5,409 nucleotides of DNA from Planctomycetota bacterium (GTDB lineage: Bacteria; Planctomycetota; Brocadiia; Brocadiales; Bathyanammoxibiaceae). The stretch lies in NCBI GenBank assembly GCA_030623665.1, contig JAUXLO010000136.1, forward strand, positions 1 through 5,409. Direction: 5' to 3'. The notes under the pieces are model-generated. The model saw only the letters and a program-made list of their open reading frames with translations. It ran no database searches and was not told the origin of the DNA. Position 1 is the first letter of the stretch. Each line of letters starts with the position of its first letter. The position numbers and the translations under genes are program-made. Positions 1-5,409 of this stretch are shown here, one piece after another.

Positions 1-1
1 A

Positions 2-649
2 TGTGCCCTGCTTGGAGGTGAGACTGCCGAGATGCCCGATTTCTATAGTAATAACGAATACGACCTCGCCGGCTTTGCGGTGGGGGTCAAGGAAAAGAAG
101 GACCTTATACTCGGTAAGTCAATAGTGCCGGGGGACGTGGTGATAGGCATTTCCTCCAGTGGCCTGCACAGCAACGGATTTTCACTCGTTAGGAAGGTCT
201 TTTTCCAACAGCAAAAGTGGTCTGTCAGAAAGAAGGTTGAAGAACTCGGCGTTACGCTGGGCGAGGAGCTGTTGAGACCCACGAAGATATACGTAAGGGC
301 TATGAAGAAGGTGATGGGACACTATAAGGTAAAACGCATTGTAAAGGGGATTGCCCATATTACAGGTGGAGGTCTTGCCGGAAACATACCGCGCATTCTA
401 CCGTCCGGCACGTCAGTCAGGATAGAAAAAGGGAGCTGGACACCCCACCCTATATTTGAGCTGGTTAGAAAGCTCGGGGCCATACCGGAAGACGAGATGT
501 TCCGGGTATTCAATATGGGTATAGGTATGGTGCTTATAGTAAAGGACTATTACGAGGACTCGATAATACGTATGGTCCGTTCAGTAGGCCAGGACGCCAC
601 AGTCATAGGAAAGGTGGTAAGGGGTAAACGCAGGGTAGAGATGGTGTAA
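2..649 (+). CDS. purM: Phosphoribosylformylglycinamidine cyclo-ligase (AIR synthase), 5'-truncated by window edge
   Basis: PurM closes formylglycinamidine ribonucleotide to aminoimidazole ribonucleotide with ATP, a cytosolic step of de novo purine synthesis. The open frame runs in from the left edge (first full codon at 2) and ends at TAA 647-649, giving 215 residues. The family is usually about 330-350 residues, so roughly the first 120-130 are outside the window. The fragment opens with the family signature GGETAEMP (residues 5-12). It continues with YDLAGFAVGV, the SSGLHSNG turn, the ITGGGL..NIPR motif and FNMGIGM, all characteristic of the PurM/AIRS fold. The ATG at 32 is an internal Met of the signature, not the start. 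No clear terminator follows the stop; about 30 bp further on lies the REP element of the next gene. There is no frameshift, so the gene looks functional. Identity is secure; only the N-terminus is unseen. Confidence 0.96.
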   Translation, partial: CALLGGETAEMPDFYSNNEYDLAGFAVGVKEKKDLILGKSIVPGDVVIGISSSGLHSNGFSLVRKVFFQQQKWSVRKKVEELGVTLGEELLRPTKIYVRAMKKVMGHYKVKRIVKGIAHITGGGLAGNIPRILPSGTSVRIEKGSWTPHPIFELVRKLGAIPEDEMFRVFNMGIGMVLIVKDYYEDSIIRMVRSVGQDATVIGKVVRGKRRVEMV

Positions 650-678
650 CACGACGTCTCGACGCACCATGCAGTTGG

Positions 679-717
679 GTAGGCATCCGCCTCAGGCGGG
701 ACATGAATTGTCCCTAC
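679..717. repeat. REP/BIME-like paired hairpin upstream of the RAYT gene
   Basis: This 39-bp imperfect inverted repeat has GTAGG (679-683) at one end and CCTAC (713-717) at the other. Inside are two small hairpins: CCGCC (687-691) with GGCGG (695-699) around a 3-nt loop, and GGGACA (698-703) with TGTCCC (709-714) around a 5-nt loop. Each strand therefore has a GTAG tetranucleotide beside a hairpin, the arrangement known for REP sequences recognised by RAYT transposases (GTAG foot 5' of the stem). It sits immediately before the transposase frame, as cognate REPs often do. If translation began at 669, this element would be coding; I think it is not. The assignment as a REP is inference from structure; copy number elsewhere in the genome is unknown. 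Confidence 0.6.
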
Positions 718-752
718 ATGACACTACGCCAGAAACACAAGTAACAAATAAG

Positions 753-1334
753 ATGCTACAAAATGCTCCCAAACACCACCGTCGTTCCATCCGGTTAAAG
801 GGATACGATTACCACCAGACAGGAGCGTATTATGTAACAATATGCATACATAAAAAGAAATGTGTCCTGGGGGATGTCGAAGACGGCAGGATGGTATTAA
901 ACGAAGTCGGCCAAATGGTGCAAAGAACATGGATTGAATTACCGGCGCACTATATTGGCGTCAACATTGACGAATTCATCATCATGCCGAATCATTTACA
1001 TGGAATAATCATATTAAATGTAGGGGCAGGTCCCCGTGCCTGCCCGCAAGATGAAGAAACTAAAGGGCAACCACAGGGAGTTGCCCCTACGAAGACATTG
1101 TCGTTGCCTGATGTTGTGTACAGTCTTAAATCCTTGACGACACAAATATACATGGAGGGTGTAAAACAGAATGATTGGGTACCTTTTGAAAAACATTTCT
1201 GGCAACGTAATTATTACGAACATGTTGTCCGGAAAGAAGAAGATTTGAATGAGATAAGGGAATATATAATCAGCAACCCGCTTAAGTGGGAATTTGACGA
1301 AGAAAACCCAAGCAATCATCCAGAAGACATGTAA
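753..1334 (+). CDS. REP-associated tyrosine transposase (RAYT; IS200-like Y1 HUH transposase)
   Basis: This is a single-strand DNA nicking/joining enzyme of the Y1 HUH superfamily. RAYTs are domesticated or single-copy relatives of IS200/IS605 TnpA that act on REP hairpins. From ATG 753 the product is 193 residues. It opens with RRSIRLKGYDY and TGAYYVTICIHKK, typical of the family's first strand. The metal-binding HUH motif follows as MPNHLHG (His 81 and His 83). Near the C-terminus, DLNEIREYIISNPLKW carries the likely nucleophile Tyr 171. Between these motifs, residues about 90-113 are encoded by a hairpin repeat (1020-1090). Start choice: the frame stays open back to an ATG at 669, giving 221 residues, but that extension translates the upstream REP element and lacks family character. 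No good Shine-Dalgarno precedes either ATG. Codon use is more AT-rich than the neighbours, which suggests acquisition. All catalytic residues are present, so it may be active. No cargo gene or target-site duplication was identified. Confidence 0.9.
   Translation: MLQNAPKHHRRSIRLKGYDYHQTGAYYVTICIHKKKCVLGDVEDGRMVLNEVGQMVQRTWIELPAHYIGVNIDEFIIMPNHLHGIIILNVGAGPRACPQDEETKGQPQGVAPTKTLSLPDVVYSLKSLTTQIYMEGVKQNDWVPFEKHFWQRNYYEHVVRKEEDLNEIREYIISNPLKWEFDEENPSNHPEDM
1020..1090. repeat. REP/BIME-like double hairpin embedded in the RAYT coding sequence
   Basis: This 71-bp element is bounded by perfect 9-bp inverted repeats, GTAGGGGCA (1020-1028) and TGCCCCTAC (1082-1090). It contains two matching stem-loops. 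The first is GGGCAGG (1024-1030) with CCTGCCC (1039-1045); the second is GGGCAAC (1065-1071) with GTTGCCC (1080-1086). Both have 7-bp stems and 8-nt loops. GTAG lies at the foot of a hairpin on each strand, as in the element at 679-717. It is read through in frame by the transposase and encodes a Gly/Pro/Gln-rich linker starting VGAGPRACP. It most likely forms a cruciform or single-strand hairpin pair that the encoded enzyme could recognise; that role is inference. Confidence 0.7.
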
Positions 1335-1335
1335 A

Positions 1336-1350
1336 CGGCGGGGCGCGCCG
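1336..1350 (-). terminator. Possible weak terminator hairpin of the minus-strand operon
   Basis: On the minus strand, about 35 nt past the stop of the SDR gene, CGGCG pairs with CGCCG around a 5-nt loop. It is followed by only three T's (TTTA). The position in the 50-bp gap between convergent genes is right for a terminator, but the T tract is short. On the plus strand no T tract follows, so it would not serve the transposase gene. Treat as tentative. Confidence 0.25.
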
Positions 1351-1384
1351 AATCCCTGCGTGTAACAGTCAATACGTACAGCTG

Positions 1385-2296
1385 CTACTCTGATGCCGGT
1401 GTTAGATAGGTCCTGATTGCGTCCTCGAACCCCATCGGCTCCAGTTTAAAGTCCTTCTTCATGGCCGCTATGTCCCCCACGTTGTCACTCTCCATCATAA
1501 GGAGCTGTTCGCGGGTAAGTATAGGCTTCTCGGAAAGCTTCTCCATCATGCGGGCCACGGGCCGTGCCACCGCAATAGGCAGGTGAAGCTTCTTCTTCCA
1601 TGCACCCATTACCTTGATAATGGTGTCTATTATCTCGTCCATAGATAATTGTTCCGGCCCGCCGAGTTCATAGACCTTGTTTACTATGTTCTCACTGGTG
1701 GCGGCCTTTGCAAAACAGTACGCCACGTCGCCCACGTAGATGGGCTGCATCTTCACCTTTCCCGATCCTATGACATAGAAGACCGGCGAGAACCACGTCT
1801 GTCTGATTATCTTGGCGAACATGTTCACAAACTCGTCCTCCTTGCCGCATATTATAGACGGCCGCAATATGACGAAAGGGATGCCGCTCAGGCGTACGGA
1901 CTCCTGCCCCGACCATTTGGTTTTGTGGTAACGGCTGGGGGCCTCCGGCTGTGAACTCATGGCGCTCATGTGGACAAATTTCTTTACCCCTGCCCTCTTA
2001 GCGGCCTTCACCACGGTCGCCGTACCCTCTGCGTGTATCCTCTCAAACGTCACCTCTGGCGGAATCTCCCTGATGATGCCCACAATGTGGATGACCGTAT
2101 CCACACCCTTCATTGCCCCCTCAAGCGTTTTGGGCGAGGTTATGTCCCCCTCGCAGAACTCCACCTTAAGTCCTTCCAGCACCTCCCGGCGCGACTCCTT
2201 TCTCACCAGACACCGCACCTTTTGCTTTTCTTCTCTAACCAGCCTCCTTACGATGTTGCGTCCGACAAAGCCCGTACCGCCCGTTACCAGTATCAT
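1385..2296 (-). CDS. Atypical short-chain dehydrogenase, NDUFA9-like (NAD(P)-binding epimerase/NmrA-type family)
   Basis: A 303-residue Rossmann-fold protein of the extended/atypical SDR group, closest by motif to bacterial proteins named complex I NDUFA9 subunit family. The nucleotide-binding glycine motif GGTGFVG lies at residues 6-12, and the acidic residue GDI at 50-52 probably contacts the adenine side. HMSAMSS (109-115), YHKTK (Tyr 123, Lys 127) and LRPSIICG (144-151) follow. QPIYVGDVA (184-192) is a conserved strand of this family. The YxxxK pair is kept, so catalysis is possible, although many NDUFA9-like proteins are thought to bind NAD(P)H without a known reaction. No signal peptide or membrane segment is evident. 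It is the last gene of the operon: its ATG overlaps the ridA stop (ATGA), and a strong Shine-Dalgarno precedes it by 5 nt. No nuo genes are in view, so a complex I link is not shown. The substrate is unknown; alternatives are an NmrA-like redox sensor or a sugar/quinone-related reductase. Confidence 0.85.
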   Translation of the reverse strand: MILVTGGTGFVGRNIVRRLVREEKQKVRCLVRKESRREVLEGLKVEFCEGDITSPKTLEGAMKGVDTVIHIVGIIREIPPEVTFERIHAEGTATVVKAAKRAGVKKFVHMSAMSSQPEAPSRYHKTKWSGQESVRLSGIPFVILRPSIICGKEDEFVNMFAKIIRQTWFSPVFYVIGSGKVKMQPIYVGDVAYCFAKAATSENIVNKVYELGGPEQLSMDEIIDTIIKVMGAWKKKLHLPIAVARPVARMMEKLSEKPILTREQLLMMESDNVGDIAAMKKDFKLEPMGFEDAIRTYLTPASE

Positions 2297-2700
2297 GTCT
2301 TACCTCCCGTGTCTGCTATGGCAATGGCCTCAATCTCAACCGCTACGCCCTTGGGGAGCATTGCGGCCTCGATGGTTGAGCGGGCGGGTCTGGAGTCCCC
2401 GAAAAACTCTGCATACACCTCATTAACCGCTCCGTAGTCCTCCATACTCGCCAGAAATATAGTTGTCTTCACTACCTTTTCCAGCGATGAGCCTGCTGCC
2501 TCCAGCACACCCCTGAGGTTTTCAAGCGCCCGGCGGGTCTGTGCACGTATGTCACCCGGGACGATATCTCCCGTGTGGGGGTCCAGGGGTATCTGGCCGG
2601 AGACAAAGACAAAAGAACCTGCACGGATGCCCTGAGAATACGGGCCGATGGCCTGCGGCGCATCTGTAGTAGAAATCACTTCCTTTTCATTCATGACCAT
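2293..2700 (-). CDS. ridA: RidA family 2-iminobutanoate/2-iminopropanoate deaminase
   Basis: RidA hydrolyses reactive enamine/imine intermediates released by PLP-dependent dehydratases and related enzymes, yielding 2-oxoacids and ammonia; it is a cytosolic trimer. The product is 135 residues against the usual 125-130 or so. Family landmarks are all present: [10 protein letters not shown] (Tyr 21), VSGQIPLDP (33-41), the PARST motif with the substrate-carboxylate-binding Arg 107, and VEIEAIA with Glu 122. It therefore looks like a true deaminase-type RidA and not one of the Rid subfamilies lacking the arginine. Two in-frame ATGs (2700 and 2694) are possible; an AAGG lies 4 nt before the first and 10 nt before the second, so the start is uncertain by two residues. 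It sits 12 bp downstream of the GlcF-like gene and overlaps the SDR gene by 4 bp, so it is mid-operon. Its partner in this operon could be imines made by oxidation of amino or hydroxy acids; this is inference. Confidence 0.95.
   Translation of the reverse strand: MVMNEKEVISTTDAPQAIGPYSQGIRAGSFVFVSGQIPLDPHTGDIVPGDIRAQTRRALENLRGVLEAAGSSLEKVVKTTIFLASMEDYGAVNEVYAEFFGDSRPARSTIEAAMLPKGVAVEIEAIAIADTGGKT
2302..2308 (-). promoter_or_regulatory. Strong Shine-Dalgarno for the SDR gene
   Basis: On the minus strand GGGAGGT ends 5 nt before the ATG at 2296 and lies inside the last codons of ridA. With the 4-bp stop/start overlap it fixes the SDR start and suggests that the two genes are translationally coupled. 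It is the clearest ribosome binding site in the window. Confidence 0.8.
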
Positions 2701-2712
2701 TTGGCCTTCAGC

Positions 2713-4005
2713 CTAGGGCTGGTTTCCGGCCCCCGTTTTCTGCTTGACAGCCGTGGCTGCCTTGCCGTTCTCCTTAAGTGTCCTGTCCAGGAGTTCTACT
2801 ACGTGAAGGATCTCTACAGAGAGATTCTTGGCGGCTGCAAGGTCCGAGAGCTGAAGCATACATCCGGGGCAGGAGGTTACCACCTTTTCCGCCCCCGACC
2901 TCTCTATCGACCTTATTTTATGTTCACCTATCTTCATGGACAGGTCACGGTATATGAGGCTGAAGATGCCCCCTCCACCGCAGCACCTCTCAGGCGATGC
3001 CATCTCCTTAAGCGTGGCGCATCGCCCGATTACCTTCCTCGGCTCTTCAACGATGCCCTGGCCCCAGCGAAGGTGACAGGGGTCATGGTAGGTGACCGTA
3101 GAGTCCAGGGGGGTGGTGTCGTACCGGGTGAATTTTTCGAGGAAGACGTTAATATCATAAATCTTATCATGCATGGGCCTCCAAGACTCGCCCAGTATCT
3201 TGAGGTAGTCCCTCTTTATTGTGAGGGTGCAGGTACCGCAGCCGGATACGATTGCGTCCAGGTGTTCGGCCTCAAAGACCTCCCTGTTCTTCTCAGCCAG
3301 CTTTCTGGCTGCGGTCGAGTCTCCCAGAGACCTGGCCGGAATGCCGCAGCATACCTGCTGAGATGGGACAATGACCTCAATGTCCAACTTGTTGAGGACG
3401 TTTATGAGGGAGTCCGCCATATCGGGGTATACGTAGTTTGTGAGGCAGCCCACGAAGAACCCCACCCGCATCTTCGGGTTGGCGGGCCCCTTTGCGTGGC
3501 TGTACTTGTTCAGCACGGTCTGTCCGGCCAGGGGGGGCAGCCATCTATTGCCCATAAAGAATAGCGGCAGGTGCCTCAGCGTCCCCCGCCGTTCACCGGG
3601 GATAAACCTCTGGCCAAAGGAGGCGATGCTGAGTGTAAGGTCGAACAGCCTCCTCCTGGGGAGCAGGTGCCTGAGTATAAGGCGTGCGAGGCGCGGTATG
3701 CCCATATTCTTTTCTATCCCCTCCAGGAGCGCATCTATAATCTCGCTGAAGTTCACCTCGGAGGGACATATGGCCTGGCACCGGAGGCATTTCTTGCACG
3801 AGTATATATAATCCCTCAACTCCGGGGTGTAAAAAATCTCTCCCTGGAATATGGCCTCTGCCAGGCTTATCCTGCCCCTGGCGACACGTGTCTCGTCCCC
3901 GGTCTCCAGAAATACCGGGCATACCGAGCGGCACTTGCCGCACCTTGCGCACTTCAAGACCTCTTTTTTTGCCTCTTCTATACCCATGACAGTATCAAAA
4001 ACCAT
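2713..4005 (-). CDS. (Fe-S)-binding oxidoreductase subunit, GlcF/LutA-like (two 4Fe-4S plus two CCG domains)
   Basis: A 430-residue electron-transfer subunit of the glycolate/lactate oxidase type. The N-terminal ferredoxin-like domain has two clusters: Cys 19, 22, 25, 29 (CARCGKCRSVCP) and Cys 70, 73, 76, 80 (CKKCLRCQAICP). Two cysteine-rich CCG domains follow. The first has GCLTN (Cys 187), VCCGIPA (Cys 219, 220) and SGCGTC (256, 259); the second has DPCHLRWGQG (Cys 310), CCGGGG (341, 342) and SCPGC (379, 382). All expected cysteines are present. In GlcF relatives electrons pass from a GlcD-like flavoprotein through this subunit to quinone. No GlcD is adjacent in the window, so substrate cannot be assigned; lactate, glycolate or another 2-hydroxyacid, or a heterodisulfide-reductase-like role, are all possible. 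It is the first gene of the operon. The ATG at 4005 lacks a Shine-Dalgarno; an ATG six codons on (3987) is an alternative. The length is normal for GlcF-type proteins. Confidence 0.88.
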   Translation of the reverse strand: MVFDTVMGIEEAKKEVLKCARCGKCRSVCPVFLETGDETRVARGRISLAEAIFQGEIFYTPELRDYIYSCKKCLRCQAICPSEVNFSEIIDALLEGIEKNMGIPRLARLILRHLLPRRRLFDLTLSIASFGQRFIPGERRGTLRHLPLFFMGNRWLPPLAGQTVLNKYSHAKGPANPKMRVGFFVGCLTNYVYPDMADSLINVLNKLDIEVIVPSQQVCCGIPARSLGDSTAARKLAEKNREVFEAEHLDAIVSGCGTCTLTIKRDYLKILGESWRPMHDKIYDINVFLEKFTRYDTTPLDSTVTYHDPCHLRWGQGIVEEPRKVIGRCATLKEMASPERCCGGGGIFSLIYRDLSMKIGEHKIRSIERSGAEKVVTSCPGCMLQLSDLAAAKNLSVEILHVVELLDRTLKENGKAATAVKQKTGAGNQP

Positions 4006-4040
4006 TTTAGTTTATACGGCAGACGTAAGCAAATAAATTT

Positions 4041-4060
4041 GGGTATGTTGCAGCATACCC
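4041..4060. promoter_or_regulatory. 20-bp near-perfect palindrome, candidate operator
   Basis: GGGTATG (4041-4047) and CATACCC (4054-4060) are perfect 7-bp arms around TTGCAG. The symmetry continues into a central TGCA with one mismatched pair. It lies in the divergent intergenic region, 36 bp upstream of the GlcF-like ATG, and overlaps the -10 of the best minus-strand promoter. No T tract follows on either strand, so a terminator is unlikely. The regulator that would bind is unknown. Confidence 0.4.
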
Positions 4061-4080
4061 ACAGCGTATTGTCTTTTCAA
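4052..4080 (-). promoter_or_regulatory. Predicted sigma70-type promoter of the glcF-like/ridA/SDR operon
   Basis: On the minus strand TTGAAA (4080-4075, 5/6 to consensus) is separated by exactly 17 bp from TATGCT (4057-4052, 4/6). Transcription would begin near 4045 and leave a leader of about 40 nt before the ATG at 4005. The -10 lies inside one arm of the palindrome, consistent with repression by a protein bound there. Predicted from sequence only. Confidence 0.35.
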
Positions 4081-4129
4081 AGGAAAGAGGTAAGCGGACA
4101 TGCCCACTAAAATGCGCTGTTTATGTCCA

Positions 4130-4140
4130 TGTATGATACA
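4130..4140. promoter_or_regulatory. 11-bp perfect palindrome in the mqnE upstream region
   Basis: TGTAT and ATACA are perfect arms around a single G. It lies 20 bp upstream of the candidate mqnE -35. A wider inverted repeat, GGACAT (4096-4101) with ATGTCC (4123-4128), lies just beside it. Either could be a regulator site or chance in AT-rich DNA. Confidence 0.2.
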
Positions 4141-4159
4141 ACGGGATGTTGGTATAACC

Positions 4160-4188
4160 TTGATTTTGCGGTGGTTATCTGATATTTT
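4160..4188 (+). promoter_or_regulatory. Predicted promoter of mqnE
   Basis: TTGATT (4160-4165, 4/6) and TATTTT (4183-4188, 4/6) are spaced by 17 bp and end about 35 nt before the ATG at 4223. A second -10-like TATAAC at 4153-4158 has no matching -35. The match is moderate and sigma factor use in this organism is unknown. Confidence 0.3.
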
Positions 4189-4222
4189 CTAAAAATAATG
4201 AGTTCTGGTGAAAGAAAAGGGT

Positions 4223-5404
4223 ATGAATAAGGCACGCGCTGATAAGTCCCCCAACTCGTCCAACCTCAACAACATATACAAGAAGGTGGTTGATGGTGAA
4301 AGGTTGAGCCGGGAGGACGGACTCAGGCTGTATGCGTCTAACGATATCCTTCAGATCGGTCATATGGCCAACATCGTGAGGGAGCGTAAGAACGGGGACA
4401 AGGCCTTTTACGTGGTAAACCGCCACATAAACTATTCCAACATATGCAAGAACCAGTGCAGGTTCTGCGCCTTCTCTAAGGAGGAGGGAGAAGAGGACGC
4501 CTACGCGATGGGCCTGGACGAGGTTATGGATGAGGCGGACGGCGTGGTGGAGCAGGGGGCCACAGAGATACACATAGTAGGCGGGCTGCATCCGAAGCTC
4601 GAGTTCGGTTACTATCTTGATATGCTCGGCAGGCTGCACGAACGTTATCCCCAGGTGCATCTGCAGGCCTTTACTGCGGTGGAGATTGCCCATCTGGCCG
4701 AGAGGGCGGGCCTTTCGCTCAGGGACACCCTGGTGGCGCTCAGGCGGGCCGGCCTGGGGTCGATACCCGGGGGAGGGGCCGAGGTCTTTTCCTCCAGGGT
4801 CAGGAAAGAGCTGTGCCCCGACAAGCTGGCGGGCGAGGGCTGGTTGGGCGTCATGCGCGAGGCACACCTGCTCGGACTAAAGAGCAACGCCACCATGCTT
4901 TACGGGCATATGGAGAGGGACGAGGAGAGGGTTGACCACCTCCTGGAACTCCGCAGGCTTCAGGACGAGACAGGCGGGTTTATGACCTTTATCCCGCTGG
5001 CGTTCCACTCCGACAACACCTTTCTGCAGGGGCTGCCGCGCACCACTGCCGCCCTGGACCTCAAGACCCTGGCCATTGGCAGGCTGATGTTGGACAATTT
5101 CCCCCACGTAAAGGCCTTCTGGATTATGCTCGGTATAAAACTTGCCCAGGTATCATTGAGCTTCGGAGTGGATGACATAGACGGCACCGTTCTGGTAGAG
5201 AGGATAACCCATTCGGCAGGGGCCGATACACCGGAGGAGTTATCGGTGGCGGAGATTATAAGACTCATCGAAGAGGCGGGTCGCAGCCCGGTAGAGAGGG
5301 ACACGCTTTATAGAGAGGTAATCAGGCCAAAGGGCAGGTTTGACCGCGACTGGCATCTGGTGAAGGCCAGGGAAGAGGGCCATGTCAAGGTCACCAGTAG
5401 CTAG
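4223..5404 (+). CDS. mqnE: Aminofutalosine synthase (radical SAM, menaquinone biosynthesis)
   Basis: MqnE joins the adenosyl radical from SAM to 3-[(1-carboxyvinyl)oxy]benzoate, the MqnA product, to form aminodeoxyfutalosine, an early cytosolic step of the futalosine route to menaquinone. From ATG 4223 the product is 393 residues, slightly longer than usual. The radical SAM cluster motif is CKNQCRFCAF (Cys 75, 79, 82). Diagnostic MqnE stretches follow: EIHIVGGLHP (115-124), AFTAVEI (149-155) and SIPGGGAEVF (180-189). MqnC and CofH, the nearest relatives, usually carry a QGG version of the GGLHP stretch, so MqnE is preferred. Start: the frame also opens at GTG 4208, five codons earlier, with little Shine-Dalgarno; ATG 4223 is preceded by a purine-rich AAAGAAAAGGG. 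It is divergent from the glcF-like operon across 202 bp. Immediately after the TAG, the window ends in AAAGG, a likely ribosome binding site of a downstream gene in the same operon, plausibly another mqn gene. Confidence 0.94.
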   Translation: MNKARADKSPNSSNLNNIYKKVVDGERLSREDGLRLYASNDILQIGHMANIVRERKNGDKAFYVVNRHINYSNICKNQCRFCAFSKEEGEEDAYAMGLDEVMDEADGVVEQGATEIHIVGGLHPKLEFGYYLDMLGRLHERYPQVHLQAFTAVEIAHLAERAGLSLRDTLVALRRAGLGSIPGGGAEVFSSRVRKELCPDKLAGEGWLGVMREAHLLGLKSNATMLYGHMERDEERVDHLLELRRLQDETGGFMTFIPLAFHSDNTFLQGLPRTTAALDLKTLAIGRLMLDNFPHVKAFWIMLGIKLAQVSLSFGVDDIDGTVLVERITHSAGADTPEELSVAEIIRLIEEAGRSPVERDTLYREVIRPKGRFDRDWHLVKAREEGHVKVTSS

Positions 5405-5409
5405 AAAGG

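Noticed and set aside
679..1090. The two hairpin elements read as a CRISPR array or as the two ends of one insertion sequence
   Set aside because: Their sequences and lengths differ, there are only two, no spacers are present, and one lies inside the transposase gene, so they do not bracket it.
1959..2437. Two overlapping plus-strand open frames of 155 codons each opposite the SDR and ridA
   Set aside because: Both overlap in different frames antisense to well-supported genes and lack protein-like motifs.
2575..3564. Long open frame (329 codons) on the plus strand opposite the ridA and GlcF-like genes
   Set aside because: It is antisense to two genes with clear family motifs, shows no recognisable domain, and its long length follows from the GC-rich codon pattern of the opposite strand.
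3964..3970. Run of seven T's (A7 in the coding strand) near the start of the GlcF-like gene, a possible slippage or frameshift site
   Set aside because: The frame is intact on both sides, with the Fe-S cysteine motif directly following; nothing suggests programmed frameshifting.
4041..4060. The 20-bp palindrome read as an intrinsic terminator
   Set aside because: No T tract follows on either strand, and it lies upstream of both divergent genes, not downstream of one.
4198..4230. Ten-codon ORF (ATG AGT ... TAA) overlapping the mqnE start, a possible leader peptide
   Set aside because: It has no Shine-Dalgarno, no regulatory residue run and no attenuator hairpin; short ORFs of this kind are expected by chance.
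4175..4867. Open frame of 230 codons on the minus strand opposite mqnE
   Set aside because: It lies fully antisense to conserved mqnE motifs and has no recognisable family features; a shadow frame.

Overview
The window is ordinary bacterial chromosome: five housekeeping or metabolic genes and one small selfish-type gene. By eye the base composition is moderately GC-rich, except for a visibly AT-richer stretch at about 720-1330. The organism cannot be named from this window. Menaquinone synthesis by the futalosine route (MqnE), a GlcF-type iron-sulfur protein and a RAYT transposase with GTAG-footed REP hairpins would fit a respiring, possibly anaerobic, deep-branching lineage such as Planctomycetota (Brocadiales-like) or Nitrospirota. 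That is a low-confidence inference.

Layout. Positions 2-649 (+) hold the C-terminal two thirds of purM (purine synthesis), cut by the left edge. Next comes a REP-associated tyrosine transposase (RAYT) on the + strand, best start 753, stop 1334. It has a 39-bp paired-hairpin REP element just upstream (679-717) and a second, 71-bp paired-hairpin element inside its own reading frame (1020-1090). From 1385 to 4005 the minus strand carries a compact three-gene operon, transcribed right to left. Its genes are a GlcF-like (Fe-S)-binding oxidoreductase subunit, a RidA-type imine/enamine deaminase, and an NDUFA9-like atypical short-chain dehydrogenase. The last two overlap by 4 bp (ATGA) with a strong Shine-Dalgarno. 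The 202-bp divergent intergenic region 4006-4207 contains a near-perfect 20-bp palindrome overlapping the best minus-strand promoter. It also has an 11-bp palindrome and a promoter candidate for the gene to the right. The + strand gene at 4223-5404 is mqnE (aminofutalosine synthase). The last five bases of the window (AAAGG) look like the ribosome binding site of another gene.

How the genes fit together. purM and mqnE belong to independent core pathways. The minus-strand operon looks like a small redox unit: a GlcF/LutA-type electron-transfer subunit, a protein that removes reactive 2-iminoacids, and an NAD(P)-binding SDR. No GlcD-like flavoprotein partner is present. No CRISPR array, tRNA, rRNA or defence system was seen. 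The most unusual feature is the RAYT gene carrying a REP/BIME-like hairpin pair as coding sequence between its two catalytic motifs.
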